Below, piece after piece: positions 1 to 8,608 of a stretch of DNA of 64,000 bases. The number at the start of each line of letters is the position of its first letter. Position 1 is the stretch's first letter. The notes beneath the pieces are model-generated. The model made no database searches, had not been told where the DNA came from, and saw nothing but the letters and a program-made list of their open reading frames with translations. Origin of the DNA: Saccharomonospora viridis DSM 43017 (GTDB lineage: Bacteria; Actinomycetota; Actinomycetes; Mycobacteriales; Pseudonocardiaceae); the NCBI RefSeq assembly GCF_000023865.1, contig NC_013159.1, positions 3,870,001 to 3,934,000 on the forward strand, given 5' to 3'. The translations under genes and the position numbers were made by a program.

Positions 1-280
1 CGTTATCCCCGAGGGCGTACTCGACCTGCTCCCGTGTGAACGCATCACACGGGTCCTCAGGAATCGCAGACTCCGGCAACGGATCACTCACCGCCGGAGC
101 ACCACTATGCGGCAACCGACCCCCACCCGGTGACTGACTCTCACTGGACGACGAACTCACCGACTGCGAAACACCGGGATCCTGCGAAGCGGGAGATGCT
201 GTGCCATCCGACGTAGCCGAACACCCAGCGACCAACAACACAACCGCACCAACCAGGACTGCACCTGCCATCCGCCTCAT
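1..280 (-). CDS. DUF3558-like lipoprotein (C-terminal part beyond window)
   Basis: Only the first 93 codons are in the window. The protein starts MRRMAGAVLVGAVVLLVAGC, a lipoprotein signal with lipobox VAGC, then a Ser/Pro/Gly-rich linker. It then reads DPCDAFTREQVEYALGDN, which resembles the start of the DUF3558 domain (D-P-C followed by a 'T-x-x-Q-V' helix). Such lipoproteins are common in Pseudonocardiaceae and often sit beside WXG100/PE-like genes. The ATG overlaps the stop of the gene upstream (ATGA), so the two are probably translationally coupled. The molecular function of DUF3558 proteins is unknown. The family call rests on the visible motif only. Confidence 0.72.
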   Translation of the reverse strand, partial: MRRMAGAVLVGAVVLLVAGCSATSDGTASPASQDPGVSQSVSSSSSESQSPGGGRLPHSGAPAVSDPLPESAIPEDPCDAFTREQVEYALGDN

Positions 281-771
281 TCGTAGTGCCCCTTGCTTTC
301 GCCGGTTTCGATGCCACCAACCTGACCGACCTGATGACCAGCCGACTCGTCGGCCTCCGCGACATAGCCGAGCGCCTTCTCCAGACGCTCGACGAGCTCA
401 CTGAAATACGCGATTTCTTTCTTCACATGACCGGCCCCGTAACCGAAAACCCCTGGGCCGGAACTACCACCGGCAAACGCCTCGTTCAACCGCACACTCG
501 CCGGATCCCCTGCAGGAGGCCGCAGCTCAAGTAAACGCCGGGCGTCATACTCCAGCTCCACCAGGTCGTCGTGGATAGCGCGGAACTCCTCCAGGGCCCG
601 TTCGGCTTCCTCGCGGGTCAGGCTGAAGCCCTGCGATCCCGAAGGCGCACCACCCCCGCTGCCACCCAAAGCGCCACCACCCCCAGCGGCGGCACCACCC
701 CCAGCAGCGCCTGAAGCCACGCCGTCGACCCAGAACATCACATCCGACAGCCAATTACCGGACGCGGTCAT
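277..771 (-). CDS. Small helical protein, possibly T7SS-associated, unknown function
   Basis: A 164-residue protein. Residues 1-20 include SGNWLSDVMFWVDGVASG. A Gly/Ala-rich stretch follows, then two amphipathic helical segments (about residues 50-80 and 115-140), a shape like PE or WXG100-like secreted helices. I recognise no specific family. ATG at 771 is preferred over GTG at 777 because the GGGGAGG ribosome-binding site lies at proper distance only from 771. Its stop overlaps the start of the downstream lipoprotein, so the pair form an operon. Pairing with a DUF3558-like lipoprotein suggests, but does not prove, a type VII secretion link. Confidence 0.6.
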   Translation of the reverse strand: MTASGNWLSDVMFWVDGVASGAAGGGAAAGGGGALGGSGGGAPSGSQGFSLTREEAERALEEFRAIHDDLVELEYDARRLLELRPPAGDPASVRLNEAFAGGSSGPGVFGYGAGHVKKEIAYFSELVERLEKALGYVAEADESAGHQVGQVGGIETGESKGHYE

Positions 772-777
772 GCCCAC

Positions 778-1321
778 CTCCCCGAAGCATCACCGCCGAA
801 GAGTAACGCCCAACTCACTCACCGACATCAACTTCCCCCAAAACACCCACCCGGCCACAGAACGTCACAGCCACCACCCACAAGCGCAGACACCCCAGGC
901 ACCACGGCCCACCTCAGGCAACGGTCAAAACGCCCCCACCCCGAAGCCGAGGCCGTACCCCTATTCCCGACAGTCGGTGGATCCGAACAGACCCACCAGT
1001 CGCACAAACCCGTTACGTCAACACACAAACGATTACTCAGCGAAGCCAGAAAGGTACGCTGAATGCCCCATCACGCCGCAATGACTCACCCCCGATTGCC
1101 CCACCGAACAAAATGACCGAACCACCCCACAACGGTCGCTCCACCCCACCCCGAAACGGAATCGAAACAGATACCCGCGCCCACCTGCCCGAGGACATCA
1201 TCGAACCCGGCCGAACCCAACGCCCCCGGCCGTCACGGCGGAATCATTCCGCCTCGATTTCACATCGGCCGGCACTCGGCCCGACCATCCGAACCACAGC
1301 GAAAAGCCCACCACCTCGACA
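778..1321. other. Gene-free AC-rich intergenic region
   Basis: About 545 bases between the start of the small helical gene and the lsr2 terminator. The plus strand is markedly rich in A and C with little G. Apparent reading frames here have low-complexity His/Pro/Thr translations with no recognisable domain. I see no convincing gene, hairpin or repeat. The 3' part presumably holds the promoter of the leftward pair starting at 771. Confidence 0.5.
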
Positions 1322-1322
1322 C

Positions 1323-1358
1323 GAAAAATGGCCTCCCGGGCAACTCGCCCGAGAGGCC
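1323..1358 (-). terminator. Rho-independent terminator of lsr2
   Basis: On the minus strand a GC-rich inverted repeat (arms near 1347-1358 and 1330-1340, GGCCTCTCGGGC pairing with GCCCGGGAGGCC) is followed by ATTTTT. It lies 16 bases after the lsr2 stop codon, the normal arrangement for an intrinsic terminator. Confidence 0.85.
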
Positions 1359-1373
1359 ACAACACGACTTCAT

Positions 1374-1721
1374 TCAGTTCCGCCGGTGGTAAGCCTCAAC
1401 GATCTCGGACGGGATACGCCCGCGGTCCGAGACCTCGTAACCGTTCTTCCGCGCCCACGCACGAATGGCCTGGTTCTGCTCGCGGTCCACAGTGGCCGAG
1501 CGAGCAGGCGATTTCGCGCCGCCCCTGCTGGACGGCCGCTTCCGGCCACCAGCCCTACGGGCGTGCTCAACGTACTGGGCAAGGGCGTCACGCAATTCCT
1601 CCGCATTTTCTGCGGAGAGATCGATCTCGTAGTTGACGCCGTCGAGACCGAACTCGACCGTCTCATCCGCTTCCGACCCGTCGATGTCGTCCACGAGAGA
1701 GACAAAGACCTTCTGCGCCAT
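1374..1721 (-). CDS. lsr2: Lsr2 nucleoid-associated protein
   Basis: A 115-residue H-NS-like xenogeneic silencer of actinobacteria that bridges AT-rich DNA. The N-terminal dimerisation domain begins [16 protein letters not shown] basic Ser/Arg/Gly linker spans about residues 55-75. The C-terminal DNA-binding domain carries the minor-groove R-G-R at residues 100-102 (DRGRIPSEI). Length matches the family. AGGAGGAAT lies just upstream of the ATG. In mycobacteria lsr2 lies between lysS and clpC1; neither is next to it here. A terminator follows the gene. Confidence 0.96.
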   Translation of the reverse strand: MAQKVFVSLVDDIDGSEADETVEFGLDGVNYEIDLSAENAEELRDALAQYVEHARRAGGRKRPSSRGGAKSPARSATVDREQNQAIRAWARKNGYEVSDRGRIPSEIVEAYHRRN

Positions 1722-1916
1722 CCTATTCCTCCTGCTGAAGCCGTGCTGAGATCACGTGGTGCCCACGCCCGAGCCAAAAGCTTTGCCTGAGCATATTGTT
1801 ACTCTCGCGCACAGAATAACGCAAATCAACTTCGCCGATTGTCTCGGCCACCCAACCACGCCTTAAGCGAGAGGAACACAATCTCGCGTCCGATGAAGCG
1901 GCAGGAAACAACCCGC

Positions 1917-2723
1917 TCAGGACCGCGAGTGCCGCCTCGACCCCGTGTTCCTCTCAAAAACAAGACGCAGCCCCAGCAGAGTGAGATGTGGCACGTGTTT
2001 GGTGATGGTTTCCGACTCACCCAACACGAGTGGGGCCAACCCGCCGGTAGCGATCACTTCCACCGGCCCACCCGAGATCGCCGACAACTCCCGCGAGATT
2101 CTTTTGACGAGTCCGTCGACCTGTCCCGCGAAACCGTACAAAATACCTGACTGCAGGCACTCGACGGTGTTTTTCCCGATCACCGATCGGGGAGGAACCA
2201 ACTCCACCTTCCGCAACGCGGCGGCACGGGAAGCCAACGCGTCCACCGAAATATCGATTCCCGGCGCGAACGCGCCCCCGAGGAACTCGCCCTTGGCCGA
2301 AATGGCGTCCACGGTCGTCGACGTACCGAAATCGACCACCACACAGGCTTTGTCGTACAGGTGGTGGGCGGCCAGGGTATTGACGAGGCGATCGCCACCC
2401 ACCTCCTTGGGATTGTCCACCAGCAGCGGAACGCCGGTGCGCACCCCGGGCTCCACGATGATCCTCGGCACCGCCTGGTAGTAGCGGTCCAACATCACCC
2501 GCAGCTCCCGCAGCACGGTGGGCACCGTCGACAACGCGCTGATACCGGTCACCTCGTCGGCGAACCGGCCGAGCAGCCCCCGCATGGTGAGCGCGAGTTC
2601 ATCGGCCGTCATATGCGGATCCGTCCGCATCCGCCAGTGGTCCACGAACCGGGCCTTCTCGCCGCGACCCGAATACAGACCGAGGACGATGTTCGAGTTT
2701 CCGACGTCTACGGTGAGCAGCAC
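1917..2723 (-). CDS. coaX: Type III pantothenate kinase
   Basis: A 268-residue ASKHA-fold kinase that phosphorylates pantothenate, the first step of CoA synthesis. The phosphate motif DVGNSN is at the N terminus (MLLTVDVGNSNIVLGLYSG). NPKEVGGDRLVN and VVDFGTSTTVDAI are family motifs. The GTG start directly follows the panD TAG stop with no spacing, so the genes are coupled. With panD and panC it makes one leftward pantothenate/CoA unit. Type III enzymes are generally insensitive to CoA feedback (family knowledge). Confidence 0.95.
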   Translation of the reverse strand: MLLTVDVGNSNIVLGLYSGRGEKARFVDHWRMRTDPHMTADELALTMRGLLGRFADEVTGISALSTVPTVLRELRVMLDRYYQAVPRIIVEPGVRTGVPLLVDNPKEVGGDRLVNTLAAHHLYDKACVVVDFGTSTTVDAISAKGEFLGGAFAPGIDISVDALASRAAALRKVELVPPRSVIGKNTVECLQSGILYGFAGQVDGLVKRISRELSAISGGPVEVIATGGLAPLVLGESETITKHVPHLTLLGLRLVFERNTGSRRHSRS

Positions 2724-3221
2724 CTACTTCTCCGCGTGCAACAACGCATCCAAACGCGCGGCATCCGCCGTCTCGGCCACCGGCGCACGCGTCTTCGAGG
2801 CCTCGGCATCCACGGTGGCGGCACCGCTTTCCAGACCGTAACCGTCGGGCACCCCGGCAGGGTCGCCGCCGAGATTCACGATGCGGTTGTCACCGTCGAC
2901 GAACACGATCCGCGGTTCGAACGACGCGGCCTCGGCGGAGTCCATGATCCCGTAGGCGATCAGGATGACGATGTCTCCGGGGTGGATGAGATGCGCGGCC
3001 GCACCGTTGATCCCCAGCACACCGCTGTCCCGCTCACCCTCGATGACATACGTCTCCAGCCGTGCGCCGTTGGTGACGTCCACGATCGTCACCTGTTCAC
3101 CCGGCAGCAGGTCGGCCGCCTCCATCAACGTCCGATCCACCGTCACGGACCCGACGTAGTGCAGGTCCGCCTGCGTCACCGTCGCCCGGTGGATCTTGGA
3201 CTTCAGCATGGTCCGATACAT
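2724..3221 (-). CDS. panD: Aspartate 1-decarboxylase proenzyme
   Basis: A 165-residue pyruvoyl enzyme making beta-alanine from L-aspartate for pantothenate. The self-cleavage site is Gly24-Ser25 ([10 protein letters not shown]); the new N-terminal Ser becomes the pyruvoyl group. The start [20 protein letters not shown] fits the family and has GGAGGAGGA about eight bases upstream. The last ~45 residues ([16 protein letters not shown] onward) are an extra low-complexity tail relative to the usual 120-140 residues. It lies between panC and coaX. Confidence 0.95.
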   Translation of the reverse strand: MYRTMLKSKIHRATVTQADLHYVGSVTVDRTLMEAADLLPGEQVTIVDVTNGARLETYVIEGERDSGVLGINGAAAHLIHPGDIVILIAYGIMDSAEAASFEPRIVFVDGDNRIVNLGGDPAGVPDGYGLESGAATVDAEASKTRAPVAETADAARLDALLHAEK

Positions 3222-3249
3222 GGCGGAATCTCCTCCTCCCCCTGCGTCC

Positions 3250-4158
3250 TCACTGCTCGCCGATACCGTGCTCGGCCGCCGCGCCGAGCAGGACCCCGAC
3301 GTTGTCGATGAGCCGCGTGGTGCCGACCCTGGCGGCCACGAGCAGTCGACCTTCCCCGTCGGTGGGGGGCGGCCCCAACTCGGTGCTCCGAAGCTCGAGG
3401 TAGTCGACCTCCACCTCGGGCCGGGACGCGAGCGTGCTCCTCGCGGCCTCGAGCACCGCGTCCGCCCCACGCGCACCCGCGTGAGCCCCCGCGACGAGTG
3501 CCGCCGACAGCACCGCCGCAAGCTCTCGCTCCTTGTCGGACAGGTAGGCGTTCCGGGACGACAACGCCAACCCGTCGGACTCGCGCACCGTGGGGACACC
3601 CAGCACTTTCACGTCCAGGTTGAGGTCCCGCACCATCCGTTTGATGAGCACGAGCTGCTGGTAGTCCTTCTCCCCGAACAACGCGTAGTGCGGCCGCACG
3701 ATGTTGAACAGTTTCGCCACGACCGTGAGCACGCCCGTGAAATGGCCGGGCCGCGACGCACCCTCCAACTCGTCGCCCAGCGGCCCTGGGTGCACGGTGA
3801 CGCTCGCGTCCTGGGCGTACAGGTCCTCGGCCTCCGGCGTGAACGCGATCTCGACCCCCGCCTCCTCCAACACCTTGAGATCAGCGTCGAGGGTGCGCGG
3901 ATAGGCGTCGAAATCCTCACCTTCCCCGAATTGCAGCGGGTTCACGAAGATCGAGGCCGCGACCACCGTGTTCGGCAGGCGTTTGGCCCTACGCAACAAC
4001 TCCTGATGACCGGCGTGCAACGCGCCCATGGTGGGCACGAGCGCCACGTTGCGGCCGACCGCACGTAAAGCCGTCGTGACCTGGTGCACGTCACTCGGCT
4101 TGCGGTAGACGTTCACCTGGCCTCGGGTGAACTTGGGTGTGATCTTCGGTGTCGTCAC
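3250..4158 (-). CDS. panC: Pantothenate synthetase
   Basis: A 302-residue enzyme that ligates pantoate and beta-alanine using ATP. The nucleotidyltransferase motif [12 protein letters not shown] (HxGH) is near residue 45. [32 protein letters not shown] and FGEKDYQQL are conserved. The start is GTG, overlapping the stop of the upstream Rossmann protein by four bases (GTGA). panC-panD-coaX run leftward, with 28 bases between panC and panD. Confidence 0.95.
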   Translation of the reverse strand: MTTPKITPKFTRGQVNVYRKPSDVHQVTTALRAVGRNVALVPTMGALHAGHQELLRRAKRLPNTVVAASIFVNPLQFGEGEDFDAYPRTLDADLKVLEEAGVEIAFTPEAEDLYAQDASVTVHPGPLGDELEGASRPGHFTGVLTVVAKLFNIVRPHYALFGEKDYQQLVLIKRMVRDLNLDVKVLGVPTVRESDGLALSSRNAYLSDKERELAAVLSAALVAGAHAGARGADAVLEAARSTLASRPEVEVDYLELRSTELGPPPTDGEGRLLVAARVGTTRLIDNVGVLLGAAAEHGIGEQ

Positions 4159-5051
4159 TGGCCCTCACGTCCGTCGTCGAGCAGGTCGGTGATCTCGGCT
4201 GCGCCGTCCGACCCGAGCAGACCGGCCCCGTTAGCCCTCGCGGCCGTCCTTCTGGCCAATGCGATGTAGGCGGGCCGTAACTCGGGTGCGTGTTCGGCGA
4301 ACACCCGCAGGTGGGTCCGCACGGTGCCCACATCCCCTCGCGCGACCGGCCCGGTGAGCGCGCGGTCGCCATGGCGCAAGGCGTTGTCGAGCGCGGCGGA
4401 CAACAACGGCGCCAGAAGGCGCTCCGGAGCGCCGACACCGTTGCGCCGTAACAATTCCACACAATCCGAGACCAAAGTCGCGAGGTGGTTCGCTCCGTGT
4501 GCGAGCGAGGCATGGTAGAGAGCCCGAGCCGGCTCGGGAATCCGCACCGGTTCGGCACCCATCTCCATGGTCAACGCCTCGCCGACGTTCCAGGCGGCCT
4601 CGTCACCGTCGGCGGCGGTGACACCGACACTGCACGTTTCCAGACGCTGAAGGTCCTCGGGCGCTCCGGTGAACGTCATCACAGGATGCAACGCCAACGG
4701 CAGCGCCCCCGCTTCCACGACGGGTCGTAGCACGTCGATGCCGTAGGCCCCACACGTGTGCACCACGATCTGGCCTGCGCGGAACGCTCCCGCATTGGCC
4801 AGTCCCGAGACCATGGGGCCGAGGACGTCGTCCGGTAATGCGAGCAACACCAGATCCGCCCTGGTCACCACCTCGTCGGGAGGTAACAGGGGAACACCGG
4901 GCAACAGTCGCTCGGCTCTTCGCACGGAGGCGTCGGACACGCCGGATGCAGCAACGACGGGGTGACCGGCGCGGTTGAGTGCCGCGCCCAACACGCTCCC
5001 GACTCGGCCTGCCGACACCACCCCCACGGCGAGCCGCGCGGGACGGGTCAT
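4155..5051 (-). CDS. Rossmann-fold oxidoreductase, DUF2520 family
   Basis: A 298-residue protein with an N-terminal Rossmann domain ([21 protein letters not shown], a GxGxxG-like loop reading SAGRVGS) and a C-terminal helical DUF2520 domain ([18 protein letters not shown]). Related proteins resemble ketopantoate reductase or F420-dependent NADP reductase, and members of this family usually precede panC in actinobacteria. That suggests a role in pantoate supply, but this is inference. ATG at 5051 is chosen because the fold begins right after it; a GTG four codons upstream is possible. It overlaps panC. Confidence 0.85.
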   Translation of the reverse strand: MTRPARLAVGVVSAGRVGSVLGAALNRAGHPVVAASGVSDASVRRAERLLPGVPLLPPDEVVTRADLVLLALPDDVLGPMVSGLANAGAFRAGQIVVHTCGAYGIDVLRPVVEAGALPLALHPVMTFTGAPEDLQRLETCSVGVTAADGDEAAWNVGEALTMEMGAEPVRIPEPARALYHASLAHGANHLATLVSDCVELLRRNGVGAPERLLAPLLSAALDNALRHGDRALTGPVARGDVGTVRTHLRVFAEHAPELRPAYIALARRTAARANGAGLLGSDGAAEITDLLDDGREGQ

Positions 5052-5183
5052 CGCGTGCCCCACTGGACGCTCATTGCACAAACTCCCAAACTCGTTCCAG
5101 TCCCGCTCTGCTGTCGCGGGTACCAGACGATGGCGCGAGATTAGCTCCCATGAGGCGTGTGCGCGCCCACGAGGTGACAAGCT

Positions 5184-6362
5184 TCACCCATCGGTACCGC
5201 TGGCGAGCCTGACCGCACGACTCCGGGTCTGCCGCAGGACGGCGAGCAACTCCGCGTGACGGCCCGCATGCTCTCCGTCGTCGTCGGCCCAGCGGCGCGC
5301 GAACGCGAGCTCGGTCACGGCCGCCTGGTACTCGCCCACGGCCTTCGCCGCGGCCCGACCCGACTCCTTGCGCGCCTGCCTGCGCCACTGCCGACGACCT
5401 CGGAGGTCGGCCAACAGCGGCACCTCGGACGGGGCGATCCAGCCCGCACTCGCCATGTCCGGTAACGCGGCGGCGATGATGCGCTGTTCCCTGCGACGCT
5501 GCCACATCATGATCAACACTACGGCGGTGAAGATCGGGACCATGATCAGGAAGTAGATGTTGAGGAACACCTCCGCACCGCCGAGCGTGGCGGACGCGTT
5601 CCACAAGGCGTGCAACAGCACCGCGGCCACGTAGGCGGCCAGCGGCACCGCGATCTTCGCGCCCGAACTGCGCGACCGCACCACCAGGCCGACACCGATC
5701 CCGATGAGCACGGTGAACAGCGGATGGGCGAACGGCGACAACACCCCGCGCAGAATGAACGCCGCGAGCACCCCCGCCGTCGTCCCGTCCCCGAAACCAT
5801 GCTCCACGAAGGCGCGACCGAAGTAGTAGACGTTCTCGACGAACGCGAAACCCGCGGCGCTGAGCCCCGCGTACACGATGCCGTCGACCACGCCGTCGAA
5901 CTCGTGCGAGCGGCGCCACATGAGAGCCACGACGGGCACCGCCTTGGCCGCCTCCTCCACCAAGGGCGCGGACACCAGAGCGCTCACCTTGCCCCCGTGC
6001 CCCTCGCCCAACAACAGGTCGCCCACAGCCGCGGCGGTGTCGTTGACCAACAGTGCCGTGAGGGTGGCGACACAGGCCCCCCACGCGAACGTGAGCAACA
6101 ACAGTTTGGCGGGCTCGGGCTCCCAGCGGTCGATCCACAGGAACGCCGCCACCACGATCAGGACCGGGACCACGGCGGCCACGACGCCGATGAGCACGGC
6201 GAGCGCTCCCACCCGCACGGTGGCCAACCCCAGGACGAACAGACCGGACAGCGCGAGCCCCACGATGCCCGCCACGGGCACCAGTACGGTCACTCGCCGC
6301 GGTGAATGCCTACGAAGCGTGGTTGTCGACCGGTCGGCCCGGCCGGTGGCGACTCCGTTCAC
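5184..6362 (-). CDS. PrsW-family intramembrane metalloprotease
   Basis: A 392-residue polytopic membrane protein. About eight hydrophobic segments span residues 25-270, followed by a soluble, charged C-terminal tail of ~110 residues. PrsW motifs are visible: EEAAK (PLVEEAAKAVPV), FVENVYYF and SPFAHPLFT, which supply the glutamates and histidine proposed for metal binding. The family includes B. subtilis PrsW, which cleaves an anti-sigma factor; the substrate here is unknown. GTG at 6362 has AAGGTG just upstream. It is in the same direction as the next gene (50-base gap). Confidence 0.85.
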   Translation of the reverse strand: MNGVATGRADRSTTTLRRHSPRRVTVLVPVAGIVGLALSGLFVLGLATVRVGALAVLIGVVAAVVPVLIVVAAFLWIDRWEPEPAKLLLLTFAWGACVATLTALLVNDTAAAVGDLLLGEGHGGKVSALVSAPLVEEAAKAVPVVALMWRRSHEFDGVVDGIVYAGLSAAGFAFVENVYYFGRAFVEHGFGDGTTAGVLAAFILRGVLSPFAHPLFTVLIGIGVGLVVRSRSSGAKIAVPLAAYVAAVLLHALWNASATLGGAEVFLNIYFLIMVPIFTAVVLIMMWQRRREQRIIAAALPDMASAGWIAPSEVPLLADLRGRRQWRRQARKESGRAAAKAVGEYQAAVTELAFARRWADDDGEHAGRHAELLAVLRQTRSRAVRLASGTDG

Positions 6363-6412
6363 GCGGGCACCTTAGCGACCATCACCGACTCCCCTCGCGG
6401 GCCGTGGGACCG

Positions 6413-7981
6413 TCAATCAGCGGCACGCCGACGCCGACGCGGGGTGATGTTGCCCGCGCCGTAGGCGGCGAGCAGCTCACTCACCGAACGGCCCTTGGAG
6501 TGCGAGCCGCTCGGCTCGTCGTCGGCCGATTCAGTGGGCTCCGCCGCACGACGACGGCCTTTCGAGGGCACCGCCGACATCCACGCGGGTTCCTCATCAT
6601 CGGCCCGGTACCGCCTACCGCCGGACGAGCGGGACGACTCGGTGGTCGACGTCGCGTCATCGTCGGACTCGGCCCGACGCCTGCGACCGCCGGGTTCGCG
6701 CACGACCCCGATCTCCGGCGGCAACGTGGGGTTCGGCTCGGATTGAGCGGATTCCGGGGTCGACTCCCCTTCGGGTACGGCGGCTTCCATCGTCGCCTCC
6801 ACCACGGGCTCGGCGATGGACGTCGCCTCCTCCGGGGACTCGGGCGGGGTGTTCCGTGCGGCGTCGCCGAGTCCGCGACCTCTGGAGACGGGAGCCGTCA
6901 CGGTGGTCCTGGGATCCACGGGTGCCTGCGTACGCGTCGGTGCCTCCTCGACGGCGGGACGCCGCCTCCGCTGTGTGGCGGTCGGGCCGTCGGGGTTCAG
7001 CGCCTGCGCGACCCATCCCTCCGCCGCAGCGGTGGCACGGGAACGTTCAGCCGTCTCACCACGGGCGTCACCGGCGTTACCGGGCGCACGATACGGGGCG
7101 TACGAACCGGAACCGGCTTCGCCGTTCACCCGGCTGACCGGCCGCTGCTGTGGCCGTGACATCTCAGCCCGAGCCCTGCTCGCTCCCTCGCTGGCCCGAG
7201 CCATCGCCGCCCCCGGCCTCGGCCGCACCCTGCGAGTCCTCGGTTCGGCGGGTTGCTGGTGCGAACCACCGTCCTCGGCCGGACGCGACGGGCGCGGCAC
7301 GAAACGCGTGCGCGGCGCCCCGGGTTGCCGTCGGCGAGGCTGCTCGGCGCGAGGCATGGCGGCTTCCTCGGCGTCATCCGCCGACTCGGCGTCCGAATCA
7401 CGGATACGACCGATCAACTCGGTGGGCGAGTCGGGCTGTTCAGCCGAGTCCTCCCCCACCGTGATCTGCGCGGGATGCCCGTTCGCGTCCTCGCTCACCG
7501 TGACGAGTCGAGGCTCCTCACCGAGCTTGCGCATGCGCGTGGACTGCGCCGTCAACGCCACCCGCTCCCACAGCACCTCACCGTCGAAGAGGTTCTGCAA
7601 GTTCTCCCGCAGCGTCTTCAGCTCCTCGCGCAGGAGCTCCAGTTCGTCCCGGGTCTCAGCCTCGATCCGCTGCCGGGTCTCCGCCTCGACTTCCAGCTCG
7701 TGCTCACGTCGGGCGGCGATCTCCTTCTGGAGTTCGAGCTCGTAGATCCGCTGTGCCTTGACCGCCGATTTCTCACTCAACGCGGCCTGCTTGCGGTACT
7801 TCGCGGCCATGAGCGCACCGATCAACGCCGCCCACAACGCGGCGACGACCGCGAGGCGGATCCACCGCAGGTCGTCGGTGAGCACCAAAGCGAGAGTGGC
7901 GCCGATGGCGAGGAGGAAGCCGACAGCCAACCACGGTTTAGAGGCCGAGCGGTCCTGCGAGTCGTCACCCACGCCAGTCAT
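6413..7981 (-). CDS. Membrane-anchored coiled-coil protein, DUF6779-like
   Basis: A 522-residue protein. Two transmembrane helices lie at about residues 17-60 (WLAVGFLLAIGATLALVL; LAVVAALWAALIGALMAA). A charged coiled coil spans about 65-140 (ELELQKEIAARREHELEVE). A conserved patch follows (ENLQNLFDGEVLWERVALTA). The remaining ~350 residues are disordered, rich in Arg, Pro, Glu and Ser, ending RRRRRAAD. This layout is typical of actinobacterial DUF6779 proteins in the folK region; function unknown. ATG at 7981 is used; GTG at 7990, closer to GGAAGG, is an alternative. Confidence 0.75.
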   Translation of the reverse strand: MTGVGDDSQDRSASKPWLAVGFLLAIGATLALVLTDDLRWIRLAVVAALWAALIGALMAAKYRKQAALSEKSAVKAQRIYELELQKEIAARREHELEVEAETRQRIEAETRDELELLREELKTLRENLQNLFDGEVLWERVALTAQSTRMRKLGEEPRLVTVSEDANGHPAQITVGEDSAEQPDSPTELIGRIRDSDAESADDAEEAAMPRAEQPRRRQPGAPRTRFVPRPSRPAEDGGSHQQPAEPRTRRVRPRPGAAMARASEGASRARAEMSRPQQRPVSRVNGEAGSGSYAPYRAPGNAGDARGETAERSRATAAAEGWVAQALNPDGPTATQRRRRPAVEEAPTRTQAPVDPRTTVTAPVSRGRGLGDAARNTPPESPEEATSIAEPVVEATMEAAVPEGESTPESAQSEPNPTLPPEIGVVREPGGRRRRAESDDDATSTTESSRSSGGRRYRADDEEPAWMSAVPSKGRRRAAEPTESADDEPSGSHSKGRSVSELLAAYGAGNITPRRRRRAAD

Positions 7982-8050
7982 GTCCCACACCGTACCTTCC
8001 GGTAATCCATCCGAGACCTTTCCGGTACTTCAAGCGGTGGGACCGGTGCG

Positions 8051-8518
8051 CTAATCGGCCGCCGGTCCACGGTTCCGATCGTCACGATCCCCGTTGCCCG
8101 GTGTGCGGCAACAGTGCTCCAACCACAACGCGGCACCGATGAGCGCCGCCGCACAACAGACTCCCACGATGGCCGCCGGAAGGTCCTCCGAGGCGGCGAC
8201 GATTTCGCTCGAACGTGGCGCCAGGTAGCTCAGCGCGCCGAGCCAGGCACCTGCCATCAGCGATCCCAGCAACGACGACGCCTTGGCCAGCGCGACCGCC
8301 CGCGCGATCCACAACCCCGTCACCACCTGATGCGAGCGGATACGTGAACGAATCACGAACGCGAGTGCCAGTTCCACGCAGGCGAGCACCAACAGCGTCA
8401 CGCCGGCGAGCGTGGGCAGGCTGGGCAATTCCCCGAACGCGAAGCGGAACAGGGGAAACGTCAGCCCGAACCCGACCAGTCCGGCGACGAGCAGATCCCG
8501 TGCCCGCGTGAAGTGCAT
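8051..8518 (-). CDS. DUF3180 membrane protein
   Basis: A 155-residue protein with four predicted transmembrane helices (DLLVAGLVGFGLTFPLFRF; LAGVTLLVLACVELALAFVI; ALAKASSLLGSLMAGAWLG; AAIVGVCCAAALIGAALWL). It fits the DUF3180 family, which is linked to folK in actinobacteria; here a MerR gene has come between them. Function unknown. ATG at 8518 (MHFTRARD) fits the family start better than the GTG at 8527. It is divergent from the MerR gene. Confidence 0.8.
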   Translation of the reverse strand: MHFTRARDLLVAGLVGFGLTFPLFRFAFGELPSLPTLAGVTLLVLACVELALAFVIRSRIRSHQVVTGLWIARAVALAKASSLLGSLMAGAWLGALSYLAPRSSEIVAASEDLPAAIVGVCCAAALIGAALWLEHCCRTPGNGDRDDRNRGPAAD

Positions 8519-8552
8519 GGTCACCACCGTACCGAGGCTCGGGAAACCGTGT

Positions 8553-8583
8553 TTGACTCTCCACCGACTGGAGGCTTCAGCAT
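8553..8583 (+). promoter_or_regulatory. MerR-type promoter with operator dyad
   Basis: TTGACT at 8553-8558 is a -35 box. An inverted repeat CTCCA-ccgac-TGGAG at 8559-8573 lies immediately after it, within the spacer. A 19-base spacer puts a weak -10 (CAGCAT) at about 8578-8583. A long spacer containing the dyad is the hallmark of promoters regulated by MerR proteins. It points at the MerR gene starting at 8609 and suggests autoregulation. Confidence 0.7.
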
Positions 8584-8608
8584 GTGGCCCGGTGAGGAGG
8601 TGGCGCGC

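Noticed and set aside
770-1084. Possible small plus-strand gene in the AC-rich region
   Set aside because: Translation is low-complexity His/Pro/Thr with no ribosome-binding site or homology signal.
1113-1790. Long plus-strand frame opposite lsr2
   Set aside because: It is the antisense shadow of lsr2 with Arg/Pro-rich translation and no domain; lsr2 has a ribosome-binding site and terminator.
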